Assembly (NCBI RefSeq): GCF_025642135.1
Contig: NZ_CP106793.1
Span: forward strand, 6,106,001 to 6,170,000
From: Streptomyces cynarae
Lineage (GTDB): Bacteria > Actinomycetota > Actinomycetes > Streptomycetales > Streptomycetaceae
Length of the DNA: 64,000 nucleotides
Reading direction: 5' to 3'
Position 1 is the stretch's first letter; each line of letters starts with the position of its first letter. This document shows, one piece after another, positions 30,907-40,402 of this stretch. A program made the position numbers and the translations under genes. The notes under the pieces were generated by a model. The model was not told where the DNA came from. It was given only the letters and a program-made list of their open reading frames with translations, and searched no databases.

Positions 30907-32214
30907 ATGGGACGAGAGCACTGGAAGAAGATCTGGGTCGGCTCGGCCGGCAACATGGTGGAGTGGTACGACTGGTTCGTCTACGCCAGCTTCGCCACCT
31001 ACTTCGCCGGGGCGTTCTTCCCCGACGACAACCCCACGGCCCAGCTCATGAACACGGCGGGCATCTTCGCGGTCGGCTTCTTCATGCGCCCGGTCGGCGG
31101 CTGGCTGCTCGGCCGGGTCGGTGACCGCAGGGGCCGCAAGGCCGCGCTGACCCTCACGGTCACGCTGATGTCCGCCTCCGCCATCCTCATCGCGATCGCG
31201 CCGACGTACGCCGTCGCCGGGTACGGCGGCGCGGCGGTGCTGCTCGTCGCCCGACTGCTCCAGGGGCTGTCGGTGGGCGGCGAGTACGCGGCCAGCGCGA
31301 CCTACCTCACCGAGGCGTCCGACCCGCGCAGGCGCGGCTTCGCCTCCAGCTTCCAGTACGTGTCGATGACCGCCGGGCAGATCGTCGGCCTCGGCCTGCA
31401 GATCGTCCTCCAGCGCACCATGTCCGACGGCGCGCTGCACGACTACGGCTGGCGCATCCCCTTCGTGCTGGGCGCCCTCGGCGCGGCGGTGGTCTTCTAT
31501 CTGCGCCGGAACATGCTGGAGACGGACGTCTACGAGGCCGAATCCGTCGAGGACGAGGGCGAGGAGCGCGGCACGCTGCGCGCGCTGTGGCGGCACAAGC
31601 GCGAGGCGTTCCTGGTGATCGCGCTGACCATGGGGGGCACGGTCGCGTACTACACGTACACCACGTATCTGACGAAGTATCTGTCGAACTCAGCGGGCCT
31701 GCCGAAACAGACCGCGACCCTGGTCTCCTTCACCGCGCTGATCGTCTTCGCCTGCCTCCAGCCGCTCGCCGGCCGGCTCTCCGACCGGATCGGCCGCCGC
31801 CCGCTGCTGATCACCTTCGCCGTCGGCTCGACCCTGCTGACGGTGCCGATCATGACGTTGCTGAAGCAGGCGGACAGCTTCTGGCCGGCGCTCGGCCTGG
31901 CGCTGCTGGCCCTGGTCGTGGTCACCGGATACACCTCGATCAACGCCTGTGTGAAGGCCGAGCTGTTCCCGACGCGCGTCCGCGCGCTGGGTGTGGCGCT
32001 TCCCTATGCGGTGGCCAACGCCCTGTTCGGCGGAACGGCGGAATACGTCGCCCTGTGGTTCAAGGACGCGGGCGCCGAGTCCGGCTTCTTCTGGTACGTC
32101 GCGGCCTGTGCGGCCGTCTCGCTGGTCGTGTACGTCAGCATGCGGGAGACCAGGGACCTGGACCTCACCCGGATGAAGGACGGGCAGCCCTCCTCCGTGA
32201 CGACCGCATCCTGA
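30907..32214 (+). CDS. MFS transporter, metabolite:H+ symporter (MHS) family
   Basis: 435 residues with 12 predicted helices. The hallmark opening SAGNMVEWYDWFVYASFATYFAGAFFP, the loop GRVGDRRGRKAALTLTVTLMSAS, and GLSVGGEYAASATYLTEASDPRRRGF place it with the KgtP/ShiA/ProP group, which imports organic acids or osmolytes with protons. In this setting (between ilvE and cimA) a dicarboxylate or keto acid is possible, but the substrate is not deducible. ATG 30907 is chosen over an in-frame TTG at 30871. Confidence 0.9.
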   Translation: MGREHWKKIWVGSAGNMVEWYDWFVYASFATYFAGAFFPDDNPTAQLMNTAGIFAVGFFMRPVGGWLLGRVGDRRGRKAALTLTVTLMSASAILIAIAPTYAVAGYGGAAVLLVARLLQGLSVGGEYAASATYLTEASDPRRRGFASSFQYVSMTAGQIVGLGLQIVLQRTMSDGALHDYGWRIPFVLGALGAAVVFYLRRNMLETDVYEAESVEDEGEERGTLRALWRHKREAFLVIALTMGGTVAYYTYTTYLTKYLSNSAGLPKQTATLVSFTALIVFACLQPLAGRLSDRIGRRPLLITFAVGSTLLTVPIMTLLKQADSFWPALGLALLALVVVTGYTSINACVKAELFPTRVRALGVALPYAVANALFGGTAEYVALWFKDAGAESGFFWYVAACAAVSLVVYVSMRETRDLDLTRMKDGQPSSVTTAS

Positions 32215-32256
32215 GACGGCGGTGAGCGCGGGGGCGGACTGTGCCAGACTGCCCCC

Positions 32257-32307
32257 GTGCTCTCGTTCGCCATGATTATTGGCAGCAGGCGCGCCGGTCC
32301 GCAGTGA
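32257..32307 (+). CDS. candidate cimA leader peptide with Ile-Ile codons
   Basis: A short ORF starts at GTG 32257 (MLSFAMIIGSRRAGPQ, 16 codons) or at in-frame ATG 32272 (MIIGSRRAGPQ, 11 codons) and stops at 32307. It contains two consecutive ATT isoleucine codons, a rare choice in this GC-rich sequence. CAGACT (32245-32250), a fair -10, lies six bases before the GTG, so translation may be leaderless. With the T-tailed hairpin downstream it looks like an isoleucine attenuation leader for citramalate synthase. Shorter and less certain than the ilvB leader. Confidence 0.6.
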   Translation: MLSFAMIIGSRRAGPQ

Positions 32308-32362
32308 CCGCCACGTACGACCAGGTACGGGTGGCCACCGTCGTCCTCGACCCGCGCGCAGA

Positions 32363-32388
32363 CCTCTCGCACCCGCGAGAGGTTTTTT
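32363..32388 (+). terminator. cimA attenuator terminator
   Basis: CCTCTCG (32363-32369) pairs with CGAGAGG (32376-32382) around a six-base loop. Six T residues follow (32383-32388). It ends 108 bases before cimA and 56 bases after the candidate leader ORF. A competing upstream hairpin, GCCAC-GTAC...GTAC-GG-GTGGC, lies at about 32310-32335. Confidence 0.8.
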
Positions 32389-32496
32389 CGTTTCCTGGCC
32401 CACCTTCAGCCGGGGGCGGAGCGCGAGGGAGTATGGGGGGACGGTGGAACCGGTCATTCCGGTAAGACCGAGATCCAAAACAGGAGCCTTGAGACC

Positions 32497-34107
32497 ATGA
32501 CCGAGACGGCAACCAGCGAGCTCGACGACTCGTTCCACGTCTTCGACACGACGCTGCGCGACGGCGCGCAGCGCGAGGGGATCAACCTCACCGTCGCGGA
32601 CAAGCTGGCCATCGCACGGCACCTGGACGACTTCGGCGTGGGCTTCATCGAGGGCGGCTGGCCCGGCGCGAACCCGCGGGACACCGAGTTCTTCGCGCGC
32701 GCCCAGCAGGAGATCGACTTCCGGCACGCCCAGCTGGTGGCCTTCGGCGCGACGCGCCGCGCGGGCGGCAAGGCCGCGGAGGACCCGCAGGTCAAGGCGC
32801 TGCTGGACTCGGGGGCTCCGGTGATCACGCTGGTCGCCAAGTCCCACGACCGCCATGTCGAACTGGCGCTGCGCACGACGCTCGACGAGAACCTGGAGAT
32901 GATCCGCGACACGGTGTCCCACCTGCGGGCGCAGGGCCGGCGGGTCTTCGTCGACTGCGAGCACTTCTTCGACGGCTACCGGGCGAACGCCGCGTACGCC
33001 AAGTCGGTGGTGCGTACGGCGGCGGAGGCGGGCGCGGACGTGGTCATCCTGTGCGACACGAACGGCGGCATGCTGCCGGCCCAGGTCCACGCGGTGGTCT
33101 CGACGGTGCTGGCGGACACGGGTGCCCGGCTCGGCATCCACGCCCAGGACGACACGGGCTGCGCGGTCGCGAACACCCTCGCGGCGGTGGACGCGGGCGC
33201 GACGCACGTGCAGTGCACCGCGAACGGGTACGGCGAGCGGGTGGGCAACGCCAACCTGTTCCCGGTGGTGGCGGCCCTGGAGCTGAAGTACGGCAAGAAG
33301 GTGCTGCCGGAGGGCCGCCTGCGCGAGATGACGCGCATCAGCCACGCGATCGCGGAGGTCGTGAACCTCACCCCCTCCACCCACCAGCCGTACGTGGGCG
33401 TCTCGGCCTTCGCCCACAAGGCGGGCCTGCACGCCTCGGCCATCAAGGTGGACCCGGACCTCTACCAGCACATCGACCCGGAACTGGTCGGCAACACCAT
33501 GCGGATGCTGGTCTCCGACATGGCGGGCCGGGCCTCGGTGGAGCTCAAGGGCAAGGAACTGGGCATCGACCTGGGCGGCGACCGCGAACTGGTGGGCCGG
33601 GTGGTCGAGCGCGTCAAGGAGCGGGAGCTCAAGGGCTACACCTACGAGGCGGCGGACGCGTCGTTCGAACTCCTGCTGCGCGAGGAGGTGGCGGGCAAGC
33701 CCCTGCGCTACTTCCGCACGGAGTCCTGGCGGGCGATCGTCGAGGACCGCCCGGACGGCACGCACGCCAACGAGGCCACGGTGAAGCTGTGGGCGAAGAG
33801 CGAGCGGATCGTGGCGACGGCGGAGGGCAACGGTCCGGTCAACGCCCTGGACCGCGCCCTGCGGGTGGCCCTGGAGAAGATCTACCCGGAGCTGGCCGCC
33901 CTGGACCTCGTCGACTACAAGGTCCGCATCCTGGAGGGCGTGCACGGCACCCAGTCCACGACCCGCGTCCTGATCTCCACGTCGGACGGCAAGGGCGAAT
34001 GGTCCACGGTGGGCGTGGCGGAGAACGTGATCGCGGCCTCGTGGCAGGCCCTGGAGGACGCGTACACATACGGCCTGCTGCGGGCGGGCGTGGAACCGGC
34101 GGAGTAG
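32497..34107 (+). CDS. cimA: (R)-citramalate synthase
   Basis: 536 residues, DRE-TIM metallolyase with a C-terminal LeuA-type regulatory domain. Catalytic start FDTTLRDGAQREGINLTVADKLAIARHLDDFG; metal His residues in GIHAQDDTGCAVANTLAAVDAG. The FIEGGWPGANPRDTEFFA signature separates it from 2-isopropylmalate synthase. It condenses acetyl-CoA with pyruvate to citramalate, a route to 2-ketobutyrate and isoleucine, and its regulatory domain (about residues 400-530) usually senses isoleucine. ATG 32497 follows AGGAG. It is often labelled a second leuA in Streptomyces. The upstream attenuator fits control by isoleucine. Confidence 0.92.
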   Translation: MTETATSELDDSFHVFDTTLRDGAQREGINLTVADKLAIARHLDDFGVGFIEGGWPGANPRDTEFFARAQQEIDFRHAQLVAFGATRRAGGKAAEDPQVKALLDSGAPVITLVAKSHDRHVELALRTTLDENLEMIRDTVSHLRAQGRRVFVDCEHFFDGYRANAAYAKSVVRTAAEAGADVVILCDTNGGMLPAQVHAVVSTVLADTGARLGIHAQDDTGCAVANTLAAVDAGATHVQCTANGYGERVGNANLFPVVAALELKYGKKVLPEGRLREMTRISHAIAEVVNLTPSTHQPYVGVSAFAHKAGLHASAIKVDPDLYQHIDPELVGNTMRMLVSDMAGRASVELKGKELGIDLGGDRELVGRVVERVKERELKGYTYEAADASFELLLREEVAGKPLRYFRTESWRAIVEDRPDGTHANEATVKLWAKSERIVATAEGNGPVNALDRALRVALEKIYPELAALDLVDYKVRILEGVHGTQSTTRVLISTSDGKGEWSTVGVAENVIAASWQALEDAYTYGLLRAGVEPAE

Positions 34108-34122
34108 TCCCCGAGGCCGCCC

Positions 34123-34161
34123 ATGCCGGGCCGAGGCTGCGAGCAGCGCTCGGCCCGGCAT
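34123..34161. terminator. bidirectional terminator between cimA and the GH30 gene
   Basis: A perfect 13-bp stem (34123-34135 with 34149-34161) sits between two convergent stops, 15 bases after cimA and 8 bases before the GH30 stop. Confidence 0.88.
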
Positions 34162-34168
34162 CGGCGGG

Positions 34169-36031
34169 CTACTGCAACCGCCACTTCTGGTTCGCCGCAC
34201 CCGTGCACGACCAGATCTGCGCCCGCGCCCCGTTCACCGACGAGTTGTCCGTGACGTCCAGGCACTTGTTCGCCGCGATGTTCACCACGTCACCCGTCGA
34301 CGAGTTGTACGACCACTGCTGCGCTCCCGTGCCGTTGCAGTCGTACAACTGCACCTTCGCCCCGTCAGCCGTCGACCCGGACGTCACGTCCAGACACTTC
34401 CCGAGCGCCTGGATCGACCCGTCGGCCTTCACCGTCCACTGCTGCGCGACCGTCCCGTTGCAGTCGTACAGCTGCACGGCCGTGCCGTCGGCACTCGACG
34501 CCCCCGCCACGTCCAGGCACTTGCCCGCGAGCCCCACGAACGCCCCCGACCGGTCGCCGCCGCCCGACTGCGCACCCGACCACGTGAACGTCGCCGACGT
34601 CTTCCCCGGCAGCGAGTACGTCGCGTGCTGCCCACCCCAGTCGATCGTCACCGTCTTCGCCGACGTGCCGTCGTTGTACGCGATCAGTGCCTTCGAACCG
34701 TCCGGGTTCCGCCACGCCACGTTCGGCACGGACGACGACGCGGTCGAGGCGATGCGCTGCGCGCCCGGCCGTACGAACTTCGTCAGATGCCCCATCGTGT
34801 AGTACTCGATCGTGTAGTCGACCGTTCTGCTCGCACCGTCCCCGTCGTGGACCGTGACCAGTCCGGTGCAGGTGCCGCAGCCGCCGTTGTGCGGCCCCAT
34901 GTTCTGGTCGACGGCCAGCGACCACTTCGTCACGGACTTCGCCCAGTTCCGGGTGTAGTCCACGATGTTGAGCATGTCCTCGCGCTGCTGGTTCGCGATC
35001 CAGGTGCCGCCCGAGTGCTCCGTGCCGAACGCGTCAAGCTGCGGGTACTGGTTGTGGACGGCCGTCTGCTTCGTCACGTCACCCCCGTACCCGTGCCAGG
35101 CGATCCCGCCGAAGTTCGGGTGCGAGCGGACGGCCGCGTCTTCCACCGTCGGGGCGGCGTAGGAGTCGTACGTGTCCCAGTTCCAGTCGTGCGCCAGCAC
35201 CTTCGTCGTCAGACCCGCCGCCTGGAGCTTCGGCAGCAGCTCGTTCTTCGTGAAGTAGGCGAGGCCGGACGCGTTCCAGCTCATCGACGGATAGCCCGAG
35301 CAGCACGTCGGCTCGTTCTGGGCCGTGACGTACGAGACGGGGATGCCCTGGTCCCGGTAGGCCTGGAGGTACTTCACGAAGTATGAGGCGTACGCCCCGT
35401 AGTCCTCCGCCTTCAGCCAGCCCCCGCCCAGCTGCCCGCTGTCCTTCATCCAGGCGGGCGCCGTCCACGGGGAGGCCATCACCGTCAGCTGCGGGTTCAG
35501 CTGGAGCGCCTGCCTCGTCAGCGGCACCACGTCCGCCAGGTCGTGTGCGATGGAGAACTTCGCCAGGGACGGATCGGTCTGACCGGCCGGCACGTCGTCG
35601 TACGTGTATCCGTAGCGCGCCAGGTCGGAGGCGCCCATGGGATTGCGGAGGAACGACAGGCCGATCCCGTCAGTCGGCGAGAACAGCTTCCGCATGGTCG
35701 CGTCCCGCGTCGCCTGCGTGAGCGCCCCGCTGCTGTTCATCAGCCAGGCCGCGGTGTCCGTGAAGGAGGCCCCGCCGCCGGTGAAGGTCTGGTAGCGCGT
35801 GTTCTCGTCCACGGTGATGTTCTCACCGCTGCCACCGGTTCCGGGCTGGAAGGCGAACGGCGTCTGCGCCTGCAGACCCCGCATCACATGGCGCCCGCCC
35901 GAGTCGTCGGTCGTGGTGAGCCAGACGGTGACCTGTTCACCGGTCGCGTGCGCCGGTGTGGCCGTGGCGAACCCGGCGGCGGTGAGCAGCCCGGCGAGCA
36001 GCAGCCGGACCGTGCGCCTGTGTCCGTTCAT
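34169..36031 (-). CDS. secreted GH30 glycoside hydrolase with ricin-type CBM13
   Basis: 620 residues. Signal peptide MNGHRRTVRLLLAGLLTAAG... ends at ATPAHA (residue 29). A GH30 barrel follows, with acid/base Glu240 in TAQNEPTCC and nucleophile Glu338 in FGTEHSGG; the start FTGGGASFTDTAAWLM is the family's. A beta-sandwich tail precedes a three-repeat ricin lectin domain (from about residue 490), each repeat with CLDV and a QxW motif (QQWTV, QQWSY, QKWRLQ). GH30 members act on glucosylceramide, beta-1,6-glucan or xylan; which one is not clear. ATG 36031 fits the signal peptide. Divergent from a GH3 gene. Confidence 0.92.
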   Translation of the reverse strand: MNGHRRTVRLLLAGLLTAAGFATATPAHATGEQVTVWLTTTDDSGGRHVMRGLQAQTPFAFQPGTGGSGENITVDENTRYQTFTGGGASFTDTAAWLMNSSGALTQATRDATMRKLFSPTDGIGLSFLRNPMGASDLARYGYTYDDVPAGQTDPSLAKFSIAHDLADVVPLTRQALQLNPQLTVMASPWTAPAWMKDSGQLGGGWLKAEDYGAYASYFVKYLQAYRDQGIPVSYVTAQNEPTCCSGYPSMSWNASGLAYFTKNELLPKLQAAGLTTKVLAHDWNWDTYDSYAAPTVEDAAVRSHPNFGGIAWHGYGGDVTKQTAVHNQYPQLDAFGTEHSGGTWIANQQREDMLNIVDYTRNWAKSVTKWSLAVDQNMGPHNGGCGTCTGLVTVHDGDGASRTVDYTIEYYTMGHLTKFVRPGAQRIASTASSSVPNVAWRNPDGSKALIAYNDGTSAKTVTIDWGGQHATYSLPGKTSATFTWSGAQSGGGDRSGAFVGLAGKCLDVAGASSADGTAVQLYDCNGTVAQQWTVKADGSIQALGKCLDVTSGSTADGAKVQLYDCNGTGAQQWSYNSSTGDVVNIAANKCLDVTDNSSVNGARAQIWSCTGAANQKWRLQ

Positions 36032-36122
36032 GGAGCGCCGCCCTTCTGAAGGTGGGGGATGGGGGCGTGCGAGGCGTGAGTAAATGACGGCTTCGTACAC
36101 GCGTCAAGGGGGTGCGCGTTCA

Positions 36123-36150
36123 GAATCCGAAGCGACAAGGGGACGGATTC
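36123..36150. promoter_or_regulatory. inverted repeat in the GH30/GH3 intergenic region
   Basis: GAATCCG (36123-36129) and CGGATTC (36144-36150) form a perfect 7-bp dyad with 14 bases between. It lies in the 250-base gap between two divergent glycoside hydrolase genes and is a candidate operator for a shared regulator. Confidence 0.45.
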
Positions 36151-36233
36151 GGAAGGGAGTTGTGCTTGTGACCCTTCTGACGTGAAGTCTTGACGGGTGC
36201 CGGGGGCGCTAGTTAACTCACGGCGTGATCTAA

Positions 36234-36252
36234 GTCATGAGTGAACCATGAC
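36234..36252. promoter_or_regulatory. GTCATG/CATGAC dyad upstream of the GH3 gene
   Basis: GTCATG (36234-36239) and CATGAC (36247-36252) with 7 bases between, 30 bases before the GH3 start. An overlapping GACTT-gat-GAGTC stretch follows. LacI-type regulators often bind such sites before sugar hydrolase genes, but this one lacks the usual central CG. Confidence 0.35.
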
Positions 36253-36281
36253 GACTTGATGAGTCGAGGGAAGGTCCGTCC

Positions 36282-38869
36282 ATGCGAAGAACCGCCCTGC
36301 TCGCCTCCGCCACCCTGCTCACCGCCCTGATCCCCCTGGCGTCGGCGCGCGCGGCCGACGACCCCGCCCCCGCGCCCGAACCCGTCGACCACTTCGAAGG
36401 CGAGGTGCCCTTCGCCCAGCAGCCGGCGGAGGGCATCTTCACCTGGGGCGGCGACAGCGACGACCCGCCCACGCTCCAACTGGCCGACCGCGCCGACGCC
36501 CCCGAGGGCGCCAAGGTGCTCACCGGCGGCTACGACATCAGCGGCTACGGCGGCTTCACCCACAACTTCGCCGCCGACCGGCCGGCCCATGACTGGTCCT
36601 CCCACAAGGGAATCCGCTTCTGGTGGGACGGCCAGGACAACGGCAAGAAGATCGCCTTCGAGATCAAGGACGGCGGCGCGAACGGCGAGGCGTCGGAGCT
36701 GTGGACCACCTCCTTCACCGACGACTTCACCGGCTGGAAACAGATCGAGATCCCCTTCACCGACTTCACCTATCGCACGGACTACCAGCCGGTCGGCGGA
36801 ATCGACCACGTCCTCGGCCTGACGCAGATGTGGGGCTACGCCGTCACCCTGCCGGTCGGAGTCAAGGGCCGCTTCGCGATGGACGACGTGGAGCTGTATG
36901 GCAAGGCCGACCAGTCGCTGCGCGCCTCCGTCACCACCGACGCACCCGTCCTCCCGGTGAAGGAGGGCGGAACGGCGACCGTCAGGGTCACCGTCGCCAC
37001 CACCGGCTCCGCTCCGATCGACGAGCCCGTGACCGTGCGGTACGAGACCGGCGGCGGCAGCGCCGAGCCCGGCAAGGACTACACCCCGGTCTTCGGCACC
37101 CTCACCTTCCCCGCGGGCACCGCCTCCGGCACCTCCCGGACCATCCAGGTCCCCACCCTGAAGGACAGGTCCGCCGAGCCCGCCGAGACCATCCCCGTCA
37201 AGCTCATGGTCACCGGAGCCAAGGCGCCGGCCGGGACACCCCAGGTGGTCATCGACGCCCACGGACTGCCGTACCTGGACAAGAGGTTGCCCATCAGGAA
37301 GCGCGTAGCGGACCTCATCTCCCGTATGAGCCTTCAGGAGAAGGCCGGCCAGATGACCCAGGCCGAGCGCGCCGCCCTCACCGACCAGGGCGACATCGCC
37401 GCCTACGCCCTCGGCTCACTCCTCTCGGGCGGCGGCTCCACCCCCACGCCCAACACCCCCGATGCCTGGGCGAAGATGATCGACGGCTTCCAGCTCCAGG
37501 CGCAGGCCACCCGCTTCCAGATCCCGCTGATCTACGGCGTGGACGCGGTACACGGCCACAACAACCTCACCGGCGCCACGATCATGCCGCACAACATCGG
37601 CATCGGAGCGACCAGAGATCCCCGACTGGCCGAGAAGGCGGGGGCGGTGACCGCCTCCGAGGTACGCGCCACCGGCGTTCCCTGGGACTTCGCGCCCTGC
37701 CTGTGCGTGACCCGTGACGAACGCTGGGGCCGCTCCTACGAGTCCTTCGGCGAGGACCCGGCGCTCGTGCAGTCCATGGAGACGATCATCCAGGGCCTGC
37801 AAGGACGGCCGGACGGGCGCGACCTCGGTCGCGACGACAAGGTGCTCGCCACCGCCAAGCACTTCGTCGGCGACGGCGGCACCGCGTACGGCTCGTCGAC
37901 CACCGGCTCCTACACCATCGACCAGGGCGTCACCACGGTCACCCGGCAGCAGCTGGAGGCCGTCCACCTGGCGCCGTACAAGACGGCCGTCGAGCGCGGC
38001 ATCGGCTCGGTCATGCCGTCGTACTCCTCGCTCGACATCGTCGGCGACGGCCGGGGCCCCGTGAAGATGCACGCCCGCGGCGACATGATCAACGGTGTGC
38101 TCAAGGGCCGCATGGGCTTCGACGGCTTCGTCATCAGCGACTGGAACGCCATCGACCAGCTCCCCGGCGACTACGCGTCCCACGTCCGCTCGGCGGTCGA
38201 CGCGGGTGTCGACATGATGATGGTGCCGTACACGTACAAGGACTTCCGCACGACACTCGTCGACGAGGTGGAGGCCGGGCGGATCAGCGAGCGACGCGTC
38301 GATGACGCCGTCTCCCGCATCCTCACGCAGAAGTTCAGGCTGGGGCTCTTCGAGCACCCCTACGCCGACACCACCGGTGCCGCGCGGATCGGCTCGGCGG
38401 CCCACCGGGCCGTGGCCCGGCAGGCGGCCGCCGAGTCCCAGGTGCTGCTGAAGAACGCGCACGGTGTGCTCCCGCTGAAGAAGAACCAGAAGGGCGGCCC
38501 TTCACCGGGCAGCTCCCCGTCACCTGGCCGAGGTCGGAGAACCAGCTGCCGATCAACGTCGGCGACGCCTCGTACGATCCGCAGTTCCCCTACGGGTGGG
38601 GGCTCACCACGCTGACCGGGGTCCCCGAGGGAGGCACGGCGACCCTGAAGGCGCTCGCGCTCGCGGCCGCCGCAGCCGAGAGGACGGGCTCCGACCGGGC
38701 CGGACGCGAGATCGTCACCCGGGCCCGGCTGCTCGTCCAGCAGAAGGCGGGGTCCGCGATGACGGCGGCCATCGCGAAACCGTTCGCCGACGCCGACCAC
38801 CTGCTGCTGACGGGCAGGTACGCGGCAGCCGTGGCCGAGCTGACGCAGGCCTATCGGGCTGCGGCCTGA
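36282..38869 (+). pseudogene. secreted GH3 beta-glucosidase with CBM and Calx-beta domain, internally deleted and frameshifted
   Basis: ATG 36282 after GAGGGAAGG. Signal peptide (to about residue 24, ...SARAAD), a CBM11/CIA30-like module (HFEGEVPF to AMDDVELYG, ~35-210), a Calx-beta-type domain (~215-325) and a GH3 catalytic domain with nucleophile Asp620 in FVISDWNAI. At ~38490, ...VLPLKKNQK jumps to a different frame, [20 protein letters not shown] (from 38501), and runs to the stop at 38869. From memory of full-length relatives, well over 100 residues of the C-terminal GH3 domain are absent. A single-base error cannot explain this: either a real deletion or a collapsed assembly. Confidence 0.8.
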
Positions 38870-38877
38870 CGGAAACC

Positions 38878-38914
38878 GGTGCGGGTGGGCGGTGGGTTGC
38901 CGCCCACCCGCACC
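38878..38914 (+). terminator. terminator after the GH3 gene
   Basis: A perfect 14-bp stem (38878-38891 with 38901-38914) begins 9 bases after the stop used by the 3' remnant of the GH3 gene. This supports 38869 as the true gene end. Confidence 0.85.
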
Positions 38915-38952
38915 GACCTCCGGGTCCGGGCGCCTTCCGGTAGGTTCGAAGT

Positions 38953-40320
38953 ATGAACGCCGTGCTCCGTCGAGGACTGGTCGTACCGCTGGTCGCCCTG
39001 CTCATGGCCGTGCTCACGGTGCTGTCCACCGGAGCGGCCCGCGCGCAGGCCGCCACGGACGTCTCCGCCATCGCACAGGCGCTCCGCAGCGGTCCTGTCT
39101 ACGTGGATCCGGCCGCCTCCCGGCAGCTGTCCGTCGCGGACGCCGACGCGCTCGCCAAGAAGATCGAGGACGCGGGCAAGCCGGTCTTCCTCGTGGTCCT
39201 GCCCGCCGACTACCCGACCCGGGACCTCTTCGCCGACCTGCGCACGGCCACCGGCATCACCGGCCTGTACGGCGTCCGCCTCGGCGACCGCTTCGACGCC
39301 CGCGCCGACTCCTCGGTCCTCGGGCACAGTGCCGTGCAGAACCTGGTCACCAGTGTCCAGGGCGAGACCGCCAAGGCCCAGCTGAACGACTTCACCGACC
39401 GTGCCCTCGCCAACGTCGGCGGACACGCCCCTTCGACCTGGGGTACCTCCCGCAGCAACCACGCGGTGTCGTCCACCGCGCTGATCACGCTCGCCGTGGT
39501 CCTGGTGCTCGGCGGCACCGGCGCCTACATGCTCGTACGGCGCGGCCGGCGCCGGCGCGAGGAGGAGCAGCAGGCCGCGCTGGAGAAGCTGCGGGTCGTG
39601 GTGGACGAGGACATCACCGCCTTCGGCGAGGAACTCGACCGCCTCGACTTCCGGCCGGGGGAGCCGGGCGCCGACGACGCGATGCGTGCGGACTACGCCC
39701 GCGCCCTGGACGCGTACGAGGAGGCGAAGTCGGCCATGACGGCGGCGCGGCGCCCGGAGGACGTGAAGGCCGTGACCCAGGCCCTGGAGGAAGGCCGGTT
39801 CGCGCTGGCGACGCTCGCCGCCCGCCGTGAGGGCCGCCCGCTGCCCGAGCGCCGGGCGCCCTGCTTCTTCGACCCGCGCCACGGCCCGTCCGTCGCCGAC
39901 GCGACCTGGACGCCTCCGGGCGGGGCCCCGCGCGAGGTCCCGGTCTGCGCGGCCGACCGGGCTCGTCTGGCCGACGGCCGCGACCCCGTGATCCGCGAGG
40001 TGGACACGGAGTACGGCCGCCGTCCGTACTGGGACGCCGGCCCCGCCTACGGCCCCTGGGCGGGCGGCTACTTCGGCGGCGGCCTCCTGCCCGGCCTGCT
40101 CGTCGGCACGCTGCTCGGCAGCATGATGGCCACCCCCTCGTACGCCGCCGACTACGGCACCGGCTACGGCGACTTCGGCGGGTACGAGGGCGGCGACGTC
40201 TCGGGCGCCGACTTCGATCCCGGGGACTTCGGCGGCGGCTTCGGCGACGGCGGGGGTGGGGACTTCGGCGGGGGAGGCGACTTCGGCGGGGGCGGCGGGG
40301 ACTTCAGCGGAGGGTTCTGA
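38953..40320 (+). CDS. secreted/membrane protein with Gly-Asp-rich C-terminus, function unknown
   Basis: 455 residues. Signal peptide or first helix MNAVLRRGLVVPLVALLMAVLTVLSTGAA, an extracytoplasmic domain (~30-170), a second helix ITLAVVLVLGGTGAYMLV (~178-195), then a cytoplasmic charged helical region (EEEQQAALEKLRVVVDEDITAFGEELDRLDF). The tail from ~residue 350 is Gly-rich, with repeated GGGDF units ending GGGGGDFSGGF. The overall plan resembles TPM-type membrane proteins, but I cannot assign a function. It is convergent with the YceI gene. Confidence 0.8.
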   Translation: MNAVLRRGLVVPLVALLMAVLTVLSTGAARAQAATDVSAIAQALRSGPVYVDPAASRQLSVADADALAKKIEDAGKPVFLVVLPADYPTRDLFADLRTATGITGLYGVRLGDRFDARADSSVLGHSAVQNLVTSVQGETAKAQLNDFTDRALANVGGHAPSTWGTSRSNHAVSSTALITLAVVLVLGGTGAYMLVRRGRRRREEEQQAALEKLRVVVDEDITAFGEELDRLDFRPGEPGADDAMRADYARALDAYEEAKSAMTAARRPEDVKAVTQALEEGRFALATLAARREGRPLPERRAPCFFDPRHGPSVADATWTPPGGAPREVPVCAADRARLADGRDPVIREVDTEYGRRPYWDAGPAYGPWAGGYFGGGLLPGLLVGTLLGSMMATPSYAADYGTGYGDFGGYEGGDVSGADFDPGDFGGGFGDGGGGDFGGGGDFGGGGGDFSGGF

Positions 40321-40346
40321 CCGGGGCAGAGGTCGGGAGAAGATGC

Positions 40347-40383
40347 GAGCGCCCGCCCTCCCGGATCGGGAGGGCGGGCGCTC
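40347..40383. terminator. bidirectional terminator between the Gly-rich protein and YceI genes
   Basis: A perfect 16-bp stem (40347-40362 with 40368-40383) has a GGATC loop and lies between convergent stops at 40320 and 40403. Confidence 0.9.
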
Positions 40384-40402
40384 GGCGGTGGTTCCGGCGA
40401 GG

